From: Trogon surrucura
Taxonomy: Eukaryota; Chordata; Aves; Trogoniformes; Trogonidae
Reading direction: 5' to 3'
Length of the DNA stretch: 64,000 bases
Assembly: GCA_020746105.1 (NCBI GenBank)
Contig: JAJGST010000022.1
Span: 973,223-1,037,222, forward strand
Within the stretch, counting starts at the first letter, position 1. Each line of letters begins with the position of its first letter. The notes beneath the pieces were generated by a model. The model had not been told where the DNA came from. It saw only the letters and a program-made list of their open reading frames with translations, and ran no database searches. Below are positions 20,818 to 33,522 of the stretch, in pieces. Both the position numbers and the translations under genes were made by a program.

Positions 20818-22404
20818 ATCAAGTAATCAGCAAGAGAACATGACAAATAAATTACTACATGTATTTCTACTTCACTGGGGGGACAATGCTATATAATGAT
20901 ATAACTATACAAAGTTTTGTTATTGTATAATATAAGCCCCAAACTCCTATGAGACTTGTAATTATACCCTTCACCCTCTTCTCCCCCCTTTTTTCAGTTC
21001 ACATTAAAAAAAGCAAGAAAATCTCCACAAAAAAAAAAAAACTAAACAAAGAAACAAGCAAACCCTAACACCAAACCAAAACACAACCAACTCACTACAT
21101 GTATGTTCATGAGGCTCAGTACAGGAGAAGCAAAAAGCCATTTAGTGCATAGGACTGATGAACTGCATAAGAAGTAATTGTCCTGATCCTTTAGACCCTA
21201 GTTTATAATTAATTATGCATTATAATTAACTAATTTTTTCTTATTATTTCTAGAACATTTATTCATAACTCCTTAAGCACTACAAATTATGCATGCTATA
21301 ATATTTGAATATATTGATATGTAATGCCATATATATTAATGTAGCTTTAAAAAAAAAACCAAAACAAATCGAACCTGAATTAGGTTCTGAGTTTATTTTC
21401 ATTGTTGCTTTTCTTATATAGCACACAGAGCTGAAGGCATTCTCTATGCTTTTAACTGGTATCATCTGAGATGTTAATTTTGTTTTTATTCCAATAGTTA
21501 AACATTTACAACCAAGTTAATATAAAATTATTTTAACACAGATAATTTAGGATTGTAATAGTTCTATCCATTTTTTCCAACATTTTTTTAACCACAGATA
21601 TTAAAAGCATTCATGTTTATGAATTCTTATGTGAATAATTTGACATCGGTTTGAGCAAGTACTCATCAACCTGATTAAGCTGACAACCAATGGACTCATC
21701 ATAATTAACACTGTCATGAATGCTCTTGGGGGAGAAAAAAAAAATAATTATGGGCCAAATCTAGTTAAATTTATACTATAAAGTTTAAAGAGTTTTTCAA
21801 ATATTTGTTCAAATTAGTTTTATGAAAATGTTTTTACCTGAGGCTTCTGCTAGAAGCAAGCCTGGAGGGACAAATGTCAAGAGGCACTCTGCCTGCAGAA
21901 TGAATACATGGCAAGAGCCATCACATTTTTAGTTACAATTTCAACTATTTTTTTGTTGAGGTAAATAATAGCAAAGTCTTTAACCATCCCATTCTAATCT
22001 GAAATGAAGGTACTGGCAGTCCAGGATGAGTAGCTAAGTACTTCTTAACCGCAAAGAATAACTCACAACAGATAATCTTCATAAAAATCAGAGACAAAGG
22101 GGTTCCTATGCAAAAAAAAGAGCTCTGGGGTAAACTATCCCTTACTGTTAACTGTGTACAACTCACACAGCAGCTGAATCAGAGACAGCTGGTTTGGGTG
22201 GTAGTGGAGTGTTGGTTTAAAAATAACCAACCAACCAACCAACTGCAAATTAAATATGTAAAAATCTAGTGATTGAGCTGAGTGTTTTTCCTAGCAATCA
22301 GCTTACTGTGCTTGCCTTGTAGATCCGACCCGATAAGTACATCCAACTGAACTGACCTGCTTGTGCACTAAAGATTACATTTGTGAGTGTACTATCTGCA
22401 TGCA
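20818..22404. other. AT-rich intronic sequence, nothing recognised
   Basis: About 1.6 kb of AT-rich sequence with A-rich low-complexity patches near 21005-21080. It looks single-copy in this window. It continues into the 243-bp segment copied to 56188. Confidence 0.5.
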
Positions 22405-22647
22405 CTATCAATAAATATTGCATACCAATGCGGAAAACACAAATGGGGTGCAGGAAAATACTGGCTAGCTGAGTCAGTCTCTTTCTATCCATGTTAGACA
22501 AATGGTGAAAATAAAAAAGAGGAATCTTCTCAGTCCGTTCGTTGCACTCCTGTTGTCCATCTATCAGGCATAAATCTATTTCTGCTTAACAGCATTCATT
22601 TGAAAGAGCTAGAAGATGATGACAAGGAGATTTTTTTTATTCCTAAC
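22405..22647. other. Single-copy flank that was copied to 56188-56430
   Basis: These 243 bases lie directly at the 3' side of the minus-strand LTR 22648-23688. Their reverse complement reappears at 56188-56430 with the same length and, by eye, only two mismatches. Because it lies outside the target duplication of this LTR (CTAAC at 22643-22647, which is the first 5 bases of the copied piece), it is host DNA and this locus is the donor. Confidence 0.88.
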
Positions 22648-23688
22648 TGTTGTGGTTTGACCCTGGCTGGCAGCCAGGTGCCCACACAGCTGCTCTCTCA
22701 CTCCCCCTTCACTGCTAGACAGGGGGAGAAAATATTTCAAAGGGTTCAGGGTTTGAGATAAGGACAGGGAGATCACTTTCATTTACCGTCCCGGGCAAAA
22801 CAGACTCGATTTTGGGGAAATTAGGTACATTTATTAAGACAACAAATCAGAGAGGAGTAGTGAGAAATAAGAAAAAGCAAACAGATCTTAAAAGAAAAAC
22901 ACCTTCCCCCTATCCCTCCCTTCTTCCTGGGCTTAACATCAATCCCGGTTTCTCCACCTCCTCCCCCCAAGGAGACAAGCTTCACATTCTCTTCTCCAAA
23001 GTGAGTCGTCCTACGAAGGGCAATTCATCACAAACTGCCCAACGTGAGACACCTCACAAGGGGCAGCCCACACCTCGTGAGTCTGAGGCGCAGTCCTTCA
23101 GGGGAAACTGCTCCAGCGTGAGTCCCCTGCAGTGTCACAAAACTCCCACCAGCCAACCTGCTCCAGCGTCGGCATTCACTCTTCCACGGGCTACAGGTTC
23201 CGGCAGCGACCTGCTCTGATGCGGGCTTCCCACGGGCTACAGCCCCTTTCAGGCATCCACCCACATGGCGTGGGGTCCTTTGCCCCACAGTGGACATCTA
23301 CACCTCGCCCATGGGCTGCAGGGGGACAACCCGCTTCACCATGGTCTTCACCACGGCCCGGGGGACTCCTTCTGCTCCGGCGCCTGGAGCTCATCCTCCC
23401 CCTCCTCCTTCTTCACTGACCTTGGTGTCTGTACAGATTCTCACTCCTCCATCTCTGTGCCAGCTGTTATAGCGCAGTTCTTTTCCCCGTTCTTAAATAT
23501 GTTTTTCCCAGAGGCATTCCTCTGCTATCACTTTACTGATAGGCTCAGCCTTGGCCAGCGGTGGGTCCCTCTTTGGAGCCGTCTGGCATTGGCTCTGTCA
23601 AGCTTGGGAAGCTTCTAGCAGCTCCTTGCAGAAGCCACCCTGCAGCTCCCCTCTTGCTGCCAAAATCCGGCCAGGCCAACCCAATACA
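22648..23688 (-). mobile_element. Solo ERV LTR, donor of the 56-kb copy
   Basis: On the minus strand it starts TGTATTGGGTTGGCCTGGCC at 23688 and ends AAACCACAACA at 22648, 1041 bp. A promoter-like AACATATTTAAGAACGG block and an AATAAATGTACC polyadenylation signal are present in that order. Flanks are CTAAC (22643-22647) and CTAAT (23689-23693), a 5-bp target duplication with one mismatch. Its 3' ~320 bases are almost identical to the LTR at 54995-56187 while the rest differs by roughly a tenth. Confidence 0.88.
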
Positions 23689-23693
23689 CTAAT

Positions 23694-26185
23694 ATATAGT
23701 CATAGGATTGTTTGAGTTGGAAAGGGATCTTAAAGATCATCTAGTTCCAACCCCCCTGCCATGGGCAAGGACACCTCTCACTAGATCAGGTTGCTCAAAG
23801 CTCCATACAACCTGGCCTTGAACATTTCCAGGGATGAGGCATCCATAATTTCTCTGGGCAACCTGTTCCAGTGTCTCACGATCCTCATAGTAAAGAACTT
23901 TTTCCTAATGCCTAATCTATAGTTACCCTGCTCTAGCTTAAAACCATTGCCCTTCATCCTATTGCTACACACCCTTGTAAACAGTCCCTCCCCAGCTTTC
24001 CTGTAGGCCCCCTTCAGGTACTGGGATGCCGATATAAGATCTCACCAGAGCCTTCTCTTCTCCAGGCTGAACAACCCCAACTCTCTCAGCCTGTCCTTAC
24101 AGAAGAGGTGTTCCAGCCCACTAATCATCTTTGTGGCCCTCCTACGGACCCAGTCCAATAGGTCCATGTCCTTCTTATGTTGGGGGCTCCAGAGCCGAGT
24201 ACAATACTCCAGGTGGGGTCCTGAGTAGAGGGGCAGAATCACCTCCCTTGACCTGCTGGCCACATTCTTGGTGCATCACAGGATGCAATTGGCTTTCTGG
24301 GCTGTGAGCACACATTGCTGGCTCATATTCAGTTTTTCATCCACTAAAACTCTCAAGTCTTTCTCTGCAGGATTGTTCTCAATCTGTTCATCGCCCAGCC
24401 TATATTTGTGCTTGGGATTGCCCGGACACAGGTGCAGGACCTTGCACTTAGCCTTGTTGAACTTAATGAGGTTGGCATGTCTAGAAGGGTCCCTTCGGAG
24501 AGCCGGCCAAGTTAACGACCATCACACCAATATGGCTACAGATCGTCCTCCCTTTATTGCTCCGGACAGCTCAATATATACAGTTAGGCAGTGTCCCCGC
24601 GCCTGCCCCTTATCAGAGTTGGTCAGTTACAGGTTTACACACGCCAGCGTTTTATTGGGTAGTGCCATTCAACTATGCAAGCAGCTCTCGCCCCCCCTTC
24701 TCCCCCCGGGGTCAGCACCTCCAGCCAAGCATCTCGCAAAGCTCTCACAAAAGAGATAAAACCTCCTCCTCCCCGTGTTCCAAGGCAGCTTCAAGGACAG
24801 AGCCTTTGTTTAGGCCTAAGCTGGGTTGTCCACATCTTTAAAGTAGTACCGCGCCTCTGCTCCACAAGAAATTCCTCTACAGGCATGGGACCACCTTCCA
24901 CTCTGGATGGCATCCCTTCCCTCCAGCATGTCGACCACATCATGCAGCTTGGTGTTGTCAGCAAACTTGCTAAGGGTGCACTTGATCCCACTGTCCATGT
25001 CACTGACAGCACCGGTAGCAGTACCAATCCCTGTAAAACACCACTTGTCACAGGTCTCTATTTCAATGTTGAGCCACTGATCACATTTCTTTGAGAGTGC
25101 CCATCTAGTCAGTTCCTTATCCACCGAGTGGTCCATCCATCACATCCATGTCTTTCCAATTTAGAGACCAGGATGTCATGAGGGACAGCGTTGAACGCTT
25201 TGCACAAGTCCAGGAAGATGACGTCACTTGCTCTTCCCTTATCCACTGATGCTGTAACACCATCATAAAAGGCCACCAAATTTGTCAGGCAGGATTTACC
25301 CTTGGTGAAGCCATGTTGGTTGCCACCAACCACCTCCTCGTTTTCTATGTGCCTTAGCAGAGTGTTCAGGAGGATTTGCTCTATAATATTGCCAGGCACT
25401 GAGGTGAGACTGACTGGCCTGTAGTTCCCCAGATCTTCCTTATCTCCCTTTTTTGAAAATGGGGTTATGTTTCCCCTTGTCCAGTCAGTGGGAACTTCGC
25501 CAGACCACCATGACTTTTCAAATATGGTGGAAAGCGGCTTTGTAGCTTTGTCTGCCAGTTCTCTCAGGACCTGCAGGTGGTTCTCATCAGGTCCCATGGA
25601 CTTGTGCACCTTCAGATTCCTTAGATGGTCTCAAACGTGATCTCCTACAGTGGGCAGCCCTTCATTCTCCCAGTCCTTGCATTTTCCTTCTGCAACTTAG
25701 ATGGTGTGGTTAGAACCCTTTCCAGTGAAGACCAAGGCAAAAAAGTCATTGAGTACCTCAGCCTTCTCCATATCCTGTGTGACCAGGTCTCCTGTTTCCT
25801 TCCAGAGAGGGCCCACATCTTCCCTAGCCTTCCTTTTGTCACTGATGTACTTGTAAAAGCTTTTCTTCTTACCCTTGATGTCCCTGACCAGATTTAATTC
25901 TATATGGGCTTTAGTTTTCCTAACCTGATCCCTGGCTGCTTGGACAACTTCTTTGTATTCTTTCCACGTTACCTGACCCCATTTCCACCCTCTGTATGCT
26001 TTCTTTTTGCAAGTTCTATGTCCAGGAGCTCCCTGTTCATCCATGCAGATCTCCTGGCATTCTTGTCCACCTTCCTCTTTGTTGGGATGTATTGCTCCTG
26101 GACTTAGAGGAGATGATCCTTGAATACTAACCAGCTTTCTTGGGTCCCTCTCCCCTCCAGGGCTTTATCCCATCATACCCTACCA
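23694..26185 (-). mobile_element. Decayed CR1 split by a 403-bp LTR
   Basis: 3' end at about 23699 and CR1 coding sequence in broken frames: C terminus 23781-24263 ([20 protein letters not shown]), LTR at 24478-24881, RT 24900-25609 ([27 protein letters not shown], a motif A changed to [11 protein letters not shown]), linker 25697-26044 ([20 protein letters not shown]). The 5' side ends at the tail of the next CR1 at 26186. Changed catalytic motifs show it is old. Confidence 0.87.
24478..24881 (-). mobile_element. Solo LTR with 4-bp target duplication (gammaretrovirus-like)
   Basis: Minus strand starts TGTAGAGGAATTTCTTGTGG and ends AAGGGACCCTTCTAGACA, 404 bp. CCCAATAAAACGCTGGCG and CTGTATATATTGAGC lie inside on the minus strand. 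GGCA flanks both sides (24474-24477; 24882-24885). 4-bp duplications are typical of gammaretroviruses. The sister copy is at 31026-31428. Confidence 0.87.
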
Positions 26186-27579
26186 ATCATAGAATCATAG
26201 AACACTTCAGGCTGGAAAAGACCCTTGGGATCATCAAGTCCAACTGTTAACCCTACACTACAAGTTCACCCCTAAACCATAGCATCCAACACCACATCTA
26301 AGCGATACTTAAACACATCCAGGGATGGCGACTCAACCACCTCCCTAGGCAGTCTGTTCCAGTGTCTGACCACTCTTTCCCTGAAGAATTTCTTCCTAAT
26401 GTCCAGTCTAAACTTGCCCTGTTGCAACTTGAACCCATTCCCCCTGGTTCTGTCCCTAATTACCTGTGAGAAGAGACCAGCACCAACCTCTCTACAATGT
26501 CCTTTCAAGTAATTGTAGAGCATGATGAGGTCCCCCCTCAGCCTCCTCTTCCTTAAACTGAACAGTCCCAGTTCTCTCAATCGCTCCTCGTAAGGTCTAT
26601 TCTCCAGGCCCTTCACCAGCTTTGTTGCCCTTTTCTACACTTGCTCCAACACCTCGATATCTCTCCTATACTGAGGCGCCCAAAACTGAACACAATACTC
26701 AAGGTGTGGCCTCACCAGTGCTGAGGACAGGGGGACAATCACCTCCCTGCTTCTGCTGGTCACACAATTTCTAATACAAGCCAGGATGCCGTTGGCCTTC
26801 TTGGCCACCTGGGCACACTGCTGGCTCACATTCAGCCGGCTGTCGATCAGAACGCCCAGGTCCTTTTCCTCCAGACAGCCTTCCAGCCACCCTTCCCCAA
26901 GCCTGTAGTGTTGCATGGGGTTGCCGTGACCAAAATGCAGGACCCTACACTTGGCTCTGTTGAAATGCCTGCAGTTGGCCTGGGCCCATCGATCCAGTCT
27001 GTCTTGGTCCCTCTGTAGAACCTTTCTACCCTCCAGCAGATCGACACTCCCTCCCTGCTTGGTGTCATCTGCAAACTTGCTGAGGGTGCACTCAATCCCC
27101 TCATCAAGATCATTGATGAAGATGTTAAACAGGAGTGGCCCCAGCACCGAGCCCTGAGGGACACCGCTCGTGACTTGCCGCCAACTGTATTTAACTCCAT
27201 TGACCACAGCTCTTTGGGCCCGGCCATCCAGTCAGAGTTTCACCCAGCAGAGTATGTGCCCATGCAAGCCATGGGCAGCCAACTTGACCATAAGGATGTT
27301 GTGGGGGGCAGTGTCAAAGACCTTGCTGAAGTCCAGGTACACTACATCGACAGCCTTTCCCTCATCCACTAAGCAGGTCACCCTGTTATAGAACGAGATT
27401 AGATTTGTCAAGCAGGATCTGCCCTTCGTGAATCCATGCTGACTGGGCCTGATGTCCCTGTTGGCTTTTAATTGTTATGTGATGGCTCTTGAGATTATTT
27501 GTTCTATCACCTTTCCCAGCACTGAGGTAAGACTGACAGGTCTGTAGTTACCAGGTGTCCTTCCCTGTTGGCTCATCTT

Positions 27580-28728
27580 TCATGACTTAGGTATAGTCAG
27601 TTCCTGCACCTTTAAAATTAATTCCTTAAAGTATGCCCAGCCTTTCTGGGCTCCCATGCCCTCCAGAACAGCCTCCCAAGGAACTCCCTTAACCATGGAC
27701 CTGAAGAGACCAAAGTCAGCCCTCCGGAAGTCCAAGGTGGCAATTCTGCTGAGCCCTCTCCTTACCTCGCCAAAAATGGAGAACTCTAGCATTACATGAT
27801 CACTTTGTCCAAGACAGCCTCTAACAGTTACCTCCCCCACAAGACCTTCTCTATTAACAAGGAGCAAGTCCAGAAGTGCACTTCCCCTCGTTGGTTCCCT
27901 CACCATCCGTGTCAGGAAGTTATCTCCCACACACTTCAGGAAGCTCCATGACTGATCCCTCTCTGCTGTATTATATTTCCAGCAGATGTCTGGGAAGTTA
28001 AAATCCCCCATGGGAACAAGGGGTAGAGTCCATGCAACTTCACCCAATTGCCTATAAAGAATCTTATCTATTTCTTCATCCTGGTTGGGTGGTCTGTAGC
28101 AGACTCCCATGATCATGTCAGTCTTATTGGCTTTTCCTTTGATTCTAACCCATAAGCTCCCAACCCTGTCATCACATTGATTAATTTCTAAGCATTCATA
28201 TCCCTCCCTAACACAGAGGGCCACCCCACCACCGCTCCTACCTCGTCTATCTCTTCTGAAAAGCTGGTACCCAACAATTGTAGTACTCCATTTGTGAGAG
28301 TCATCCCACCACGTTTCTGTTATGGCAACTACATCATAGTTCTCCATCTGCACAATGGCCTCCATTTCCTCCTGTTTGTTACCCATGTTGCGTGCATTAG
28401 TGTAGATGCACCTCAGCCGGGTCACCTTTTGGAAGGGAGAAGCCCTAATACCTTCCTGGTGATACTCAGATGTTTCCACCGTAACTGACCTCTCAACAAC
28501 CCTTGTGTTCTGCCTGCAACTTGGTGTGACATTTTGATCCTTTGCTAATTTACAAGATTGTTTGATCTTGCTACTACCACATTCCTCCCCCACAAGCACT
28601 GGCATATTGCATTCCGGCTCCTTTTCAGCGATCCTGATTTCACCCCCACTCCCTTTCATACCTAGTTTAAAGCTCTGTCTATGAGCCCTGCCACCTCCCT
28701 TCCCAAAACCCTTTTCCCTCTGTGGCAT
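27580..28728 (-). pseudogene. CR1 ORF2 endonuclease domain, open but cut before the RT
   Basis: 382 codons open. The endonuclease (about residues 105-340) is recognisable: [63 protein letters not shown]. The frame ends shortly after RRADFGLFRSMVKG because the linker and RT N terminus were deleted. An unusually long N-terminal lead (about 100 residues) is seen before the endonuclease; whether that is real coding or read-through of the ORF1-ORF2 spacer is not clear. Not functional as an element. Confidence 0.8.
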
Positions 28729-29063
28729 AGGCTATTTCTGTGTGTTTCTAACAGTCCTGGCCTCTTGTAAATCCAGCCACTGTCAAAAAACCCAAACCCC
28801 TACCAGACACACCAGCCTCGGAGCCAGGTATTAATCTGCTGATACCTCCTGCCTAATCCCTCATCTTTCCCCACAACTGGAGGAATAGAGGAGAACACGA
28901 CCTGTGCTCCTGATCCCTTGACCAGGCGCCCCAAGGTTCTGAAGTACTTCTTCATTGCCCTCGGAGTGGTTCTACTTCTTTGATTGATCTCATCACTGCC
29001 AGCCTGGACAATCAGCAATGGGTAGTAATCAGAGGGACTCACGAGACTGGGGAGTTTTTAGTA

Positions 29064-29581
29064 ATCATAGAATCATAGAATCAATTGGGTTGGAAAAGAC
29101 CTCAGAAATCATCAAGTCCAACCCTTGGTCCAAATCCAGTCCGTTTACTAGATCATGGCACTAAGTGCCATGTCCAATCTCAGTTTAAAATCCTCCAGGG
29201 ACGGTGAATCCACCACCTCCCTGGGCAGGCCATTCCAATGCCTGACCACTCTCTCTGTAAAGAATTTCTTTCTAATATCCAGCCTAAATTTCCCCTGGCA
29301 GAGCTTAAACCCGTGCCCCCTTGTCCTGTTGCTAACTGCCTGGGAGAAGAGACCAGTCCCCACCTGGCTATAACTTCCCTTCAGGTAGTTATAGAGAGTG
29401 ATGAGGTCACCTCTAAGCCTCCCCTTCTCCAGACTAAACAACCCCAGCTCCCTCAGCCTCTCCCCATAGGTCTTGTGTTCCAGTCCCTTCACCAGCCTTG
29501 TTGCTCTTCTCTGGACCCGCTCCAGCACTTCAATATCTTTCCTGAAATGAGGGGCCCAGAACTGAACACAATACTCCAGGT
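29064..29581 (-). repeat. CR1 3' end inserted in ORF1 of an older CR1
   Basis: 3' end at 29064 (two ATCATAGA octamers), open frame 29148-29528 for the C-terminal region ([40 protein letters not shown]). The older CR1's ORF1 reads GAQIRD before it and PSDYYPLLIVQAGSDE after it, which are adjacent in other copies. Confidence 0.87.
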
Positions 29582-30638
29582 GTCCCTAATCTGAGCTCCA
29601 GGGAGGCAACAGGCTTCCCTGTGGGCTGGGTCCGGGCGGCAAATGGGACCCTCTGTTCCCCTTAGGATGGAGTCACCAATGACAACTACCCTCCTTTTCT
29701 TTTTAGTTGGACTGGTCCTGATGCATGGGGCTGACTTGCTCAGCGAGGTCAGCCCTATGGCTGCACATTCATTCACCTCTTCACTTCCTTGGCTCTCCTG
29801 TTCCAGAGCCCTGTACCTGTTCTGCAGAGGCAACTGGGCAGGTGAGGGAGGTCGAGCAGGGACCCGCCTACCTCTCCGAGCCAGGACCCGTTTGCATTCT
29901 CCCCCATCTCTTTGGTCCCCTCCTTTGACCTGATGGCCAGAGGGGAGGGGATCCCCTGCTGCATGTGGAGATTGCTGTGTGTGCATCAGGGAGTGGCTCC
30001 ACCAATCTATCTCTCTTTCACACTCCCTGATGCTCCTCAGTCTCTCCACTTTTTCCTTGAGCTCTGCCACAAGGTAGAGAAGGTCGTCCAACTGACCACA
30101 CCTCCCACAGGCACTGTCAGTTGCAACCTCTGAGAGGCACAGGCTCAGGCACTCCCTGTAGCCGGCAGCCTGCACAGCTGCATACCAAGTAGGTCCTTGA
30201 AGAGTTCAAAGTTTGCTCTCCTGAAATCCAGGCTAGTGAGCTTGCTGTGCAACCTCCTACAGATCGTGGTCACTGTAGCCAAGGTTGCCCTTGAGCTTCA
30301 TGTTGCCCACCAGTCCCTCCTTGTTGGTGAGAACATGGTCCAGCACCTTCTCTCATTGGCTCCTCTGCCACTTGAAGGAGGAAATTATTATCAATGCATT
30401 CTAGGAGCCTCCTGGATTTCTGGTGCCCTGCTGTGTTCTTCCTCCAAGAGATATCGGGGTGGCTGAAGTCCCCCATGAGGACCAGGGCTTGTGAACACAA
30501 AGCCATTCCATTCTTTCTATATAGAGCCTTATCCATTTGGCCTTCCTGGTCATGTGGCCTCTAACAGACCACCACTATGAAATCACCTGCACCTGCTTTC
30601 CCTTTAATCCTGACTTGTAAGCTCTCAGTCAGCTCCTG

Positions 30639-31008
30639 CTCAGTTCAGCCTGGAGAAGAGGAGGCTGAGGAGAGACCTTATCACTCTCTACAGCTATCTG
30701 AAAGGCAGCTGTAGTGAGACAGGTGTTGGCCTCATCTCCCTAGTGAATAGCAATAGGACAAGAGGAAACGGGTTCAAGTTGTGCCAGGGGAAGTTTAGAT
30801 TGGATATTAGGAAAAACTTCTTCACCGAAAGGGTGGTGAAGCATTGGAATGGGTTGCTGAGAGAGGTGGTGGAGTCACCATCCCTGGCCGTGTTTAAAAA
30901 ATAGCTGGATGTGGCACTTGAGGAGATGGTTTAAGCGTTAGGGTGGTGTAGGGCTGTAGGTTGGACTTGATGATCTTAAAGGTCCTTTCCAACCTTTATG
31001 ATTCTATG
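30639..31008 (+). repeat. CR1 3' end, plus strand, inserted in a minus-strand CR1
   Basis: Starts within the C-terminal codons ([30 protein letters not shown], partly frame-shifted), continues to the 3' UTR GGTTGGACTTGATGATCTTA and ends ATGATTCTATGAC. Same subfamily as 9942-11644. Confidence 0.87.
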
Positions 31009-31025
31009 ACTCATCCTTCCCCAGA

Positions 31026-31428
31026 TGTGAAGAGGGTCCCTTTGGAGAGCCGGCCAAGTAACGACCATCCCACCGATACGGCTCCAAGTCGTTCTCCCTT
31101 TATTGCTCCGGACAGCTCAATATATACAGTTAAACAGTGTCCACGCGCCTGCCCCTTAACAGAGTTGGTCAGTTACAGGTTTACACACGCCAGCGTTTTA
31201 TTGGGTAGTGCCATTCAACTATGCAGGCGGCTCTTGCCCCCCCTTCTCCCCCCAGGGCCAGCACCTCCAGCCAAGCATCTCGCAAAGCTCTCACAAAACA
31301 GATAAAACCTCCTCCTCCTCATGCCCCAAGGCAGCTTCAAGGACAGAGCCTTTGTTTAGGCCTAAGCTGGGTTGTCCAAACCTTTTAAAAGGATACCGCA
31401 CTCCTGCTCCACAAGAAATTCCTCTACA
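31026..31428 (-). mobile_element. Solo LTR with 4-bp target duplication, sister of 24478-24881
   Basis: TGTAGAGGAATTTCTTGTGG on the minus strand at 31428 to GGGACCCTCTTCACA at 31026, 403 bp, flanked by CAGA (31022-31025; 31429-31432). It matches the copy at 24478 along its whole length, with scattered substitutions. Both copies sit in CR1 sequence. Confidence 0.87.
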
Positions 31429-31880
31429 CAGATGGAGCTCCATGCACTCCAGGTGGTCACTGACATAAAGGGCCACACCTCCTCCTCTTCTCCCCTGCCT
31501 GTCTTTTCTAAAGAGGTTATATCCATCCATTCCCATGCTCCAGTCATAGGACCCATCCCATCACGTCTCAGTGATGCAAATAATATTGTAGCTTAGCAGG
31601 TGTGTGTATATCTCTCAGTCCTCCTTTTTGTTTCCCATGCTATGTGCATTTGTGTAGAGGCATTTAAATTGGGCCCCCGTTGAAGCTGACTTACTGGCTC
31701 AAATTCCATTCTCCTGCACTTCAGGTGCTCTGCTATTGGCTTGTGGTCCTTCTCCAGGCCCAGGGCATCTATTATTGGCACTGCCCTCAGAGTGGTAGCA
31801 GTGGGATGGATTGATAATTGCCTCCCCCGTCAACTCTAGTTTAAAGCCCTCCTTACTAAATTGACAAGCCCCAGGAGACC

Positions 31881-33148
31881 AGGTTTCTCAAATGGAGTCG
31901 TGTGGCTGTGGCACCACTCCCATAACCATTCATTGGGTTTCCCATTTCAATTGGCCCTTTCATGCCCCTTCCCTTTGACTGGGAGATCAGTTATGTCTGA
32001 TTTCTATTCAGCTGAAAAAGTGATAGTAGAAAGTTAAAAAAGAAGTGCATTAAGAAGAGGAAGGAGAAAGGTAAGACAGGGAAAAAGGGAAATGATGTGG
32101 GAAAGCATTAACATTTATTTATTTAACATTTATTTATTACAAATTTACTATGAACACTCCTGCAATTTCCAAAATTAGGACTCATTTATGAGAATTGAAC
32201 CAGTTCCTGTAATATGCAGAGCATGTATTTCTATATTTCTGCACAGTGGCACAAGGCACTGAGCCACAAATACATGATTCTAGCATTCACTTCTACAATC
32301 ATGCAGGATTTGCAGCAACCCCAAACTAGTATGATTAACATTTTGGTACAATTAAGTTATAAAGGGAGGAAACACAGAGGTGAAAAGAGGAAGATAGACA
32401 ATTATCTTATTCAAATTTATTTGTTTAAAGTTTTATAGCTTTAAAGCAAACAACATTAATGCAAATTTATATGCTGTAGGATCCAATCCAAGATTATTAT
32501 TATTTAGGTTCTTAGCTGCCAATAAGTACATCAATTTCAACAGCCAGCATATGCTGCACTAAGTATGAAAAACAAGTAAAACAAATTAAGGCATTATTAT
32601 AGGATATTTAGATTGTATTATCCAAATTTAACAAGCATAGTCAACACTTCTGGCAAAATTGACTTTCTTGTGGCCACATCATGAATTGCTGACAGAGATA
32701 GAGATTGAAGATGGAAGGATCCCTACAGTCCACCACATATCATTTACAGAAAGAGGACCTAATTCCAAAAAGATTTTTTACCTCGTGGTAATCCAAGGCA
32801 GCATATGCTGGGCATGCTACTGCTGCTTTCCATTCATGACTCTTCACTGTAAATCAAGTGTTGGGTTATTTTAGGACCATTCACTATGAGAGTGCAAGTA
32901 TGGCAAGGAATTCAGAAGATGGGGCAGTGGATAGTGCCACAGTTCAGCACTCAGGGGAAGGGGGAGAAGAGGTCTACTTTCAAATAGTCTTTGGATAACA
33001 GCTTTGAACACTTTTCCAGCACTCTTCATTTTAAAGTCTATTATAGTAATATTTCAGTCCTACCCATTGGGCTGCTGAATAGCAAGATACTATAAAAGGA
33101 TGAAGTATAGCACAGACTAACACTCAAAATGGCAAGACTCCATCAAAG
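31881..33148. other. AT-rich intronic sequence, nothing recognised
   Basis: About 1.3 kb. The first ~120 bases may still belong to a decayed CR1 ORF1. The remainder is AT-rich without element hallmarks and ends exactly where a full-length CR1 begins. Confidence 0.45.
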
Positions 33149-33522
33149 GCTGTCGAGCCCAGCTTCAGAGCAGGTAAGACTGCACTGGGGAAGGAATCTA
33201 AGCAAAAAAAAGGCTGACAAAAAGCTCTTTTGGGGGCTTTTTTTAAGCCGGCTACAGCAACCAAACCTGAGGCCGCACCGGCAGCTCCAGGACGGACACC
33301 CGAGATAGTGTGGGCGGAGCCACCCTCAGCGGCGCGGCGATTTTAAACACGGTGATCAGCTGTTAACTGTGCCCTCAGGGTATAAGAAGCCTTGGGGAGG
33401 GCAGGGACTAGTCCCTGCTCACTGAACAAAAGAGTAAGTTTTTGTTAAAAGGCAAGTACTTAAAACGCCTGTAAACTATTCTGTGCATAGCTTTCAGAGA
33501 GTCTTGTATTGTAGAGCCAACT
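33149..33522 (+). promoter_or_regulatory. CR1 5' UTR, likely internal promoter
   Basis: GC-rich leader with a GGGCGGAGCC (GC-box-like, 33312-33321) and CpG-rich GGCGCGGCGA (33331-33340), then AGGGTATAAGAAGCC (33378-33392). LINE 5' UTRs carry their own promoter; activity here is inference. The same leader is conserved at 62934-63318. Confidence 0.65.

Larger units (their letters stand above)
26186..30187 (-). mobile_element. Near full-length CR1 with internal deletion, split by another CR1
   Basis: 3' end at 26186; RT in frames 26272-26616 and 26635-27207 ([23 protein letters not shown]) and up to NYRP near 27550. Then a jump to the end of the endonuclease frame (27580), so ~500 bases of linker and RT N terminus are missing. 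ORF1 pieces follow (28800-29042; 29590-30175: CGRCGQLDDLLYLVAELKEK, VVVIGDSILRG). The ORF1 is interrupted at 29064-29581 by another CR1. Confidence 0.85.
30188..31880 (-). mobile_element. CR1 endonuclease fragment, split twice
   Basis: Minus-strand endonuclease sequence in broken frames: 30270-30536 (ALVLMGDFSHPDISW), then a plus-strand CR1 tail (30639-31008), an LTR (31026-31428) and 31429-31800 (SMGPMTGAWEWMDITSLEK-type frame shift of the ETWWD...[14 protein letters not shown] region). It ends near the ORF1/ORF2 spacer (plus-strand CTCTAGTTTAAAGCC, 31837-31851). The right boundary is approximate. Confidence 0.78.

Noticed and set aside
20980..21080. A/C-rich patch as a SINE tail or microsatellite of interest
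   Set aside because: Irregular low-complexity sequence with no unit structure or element attached.
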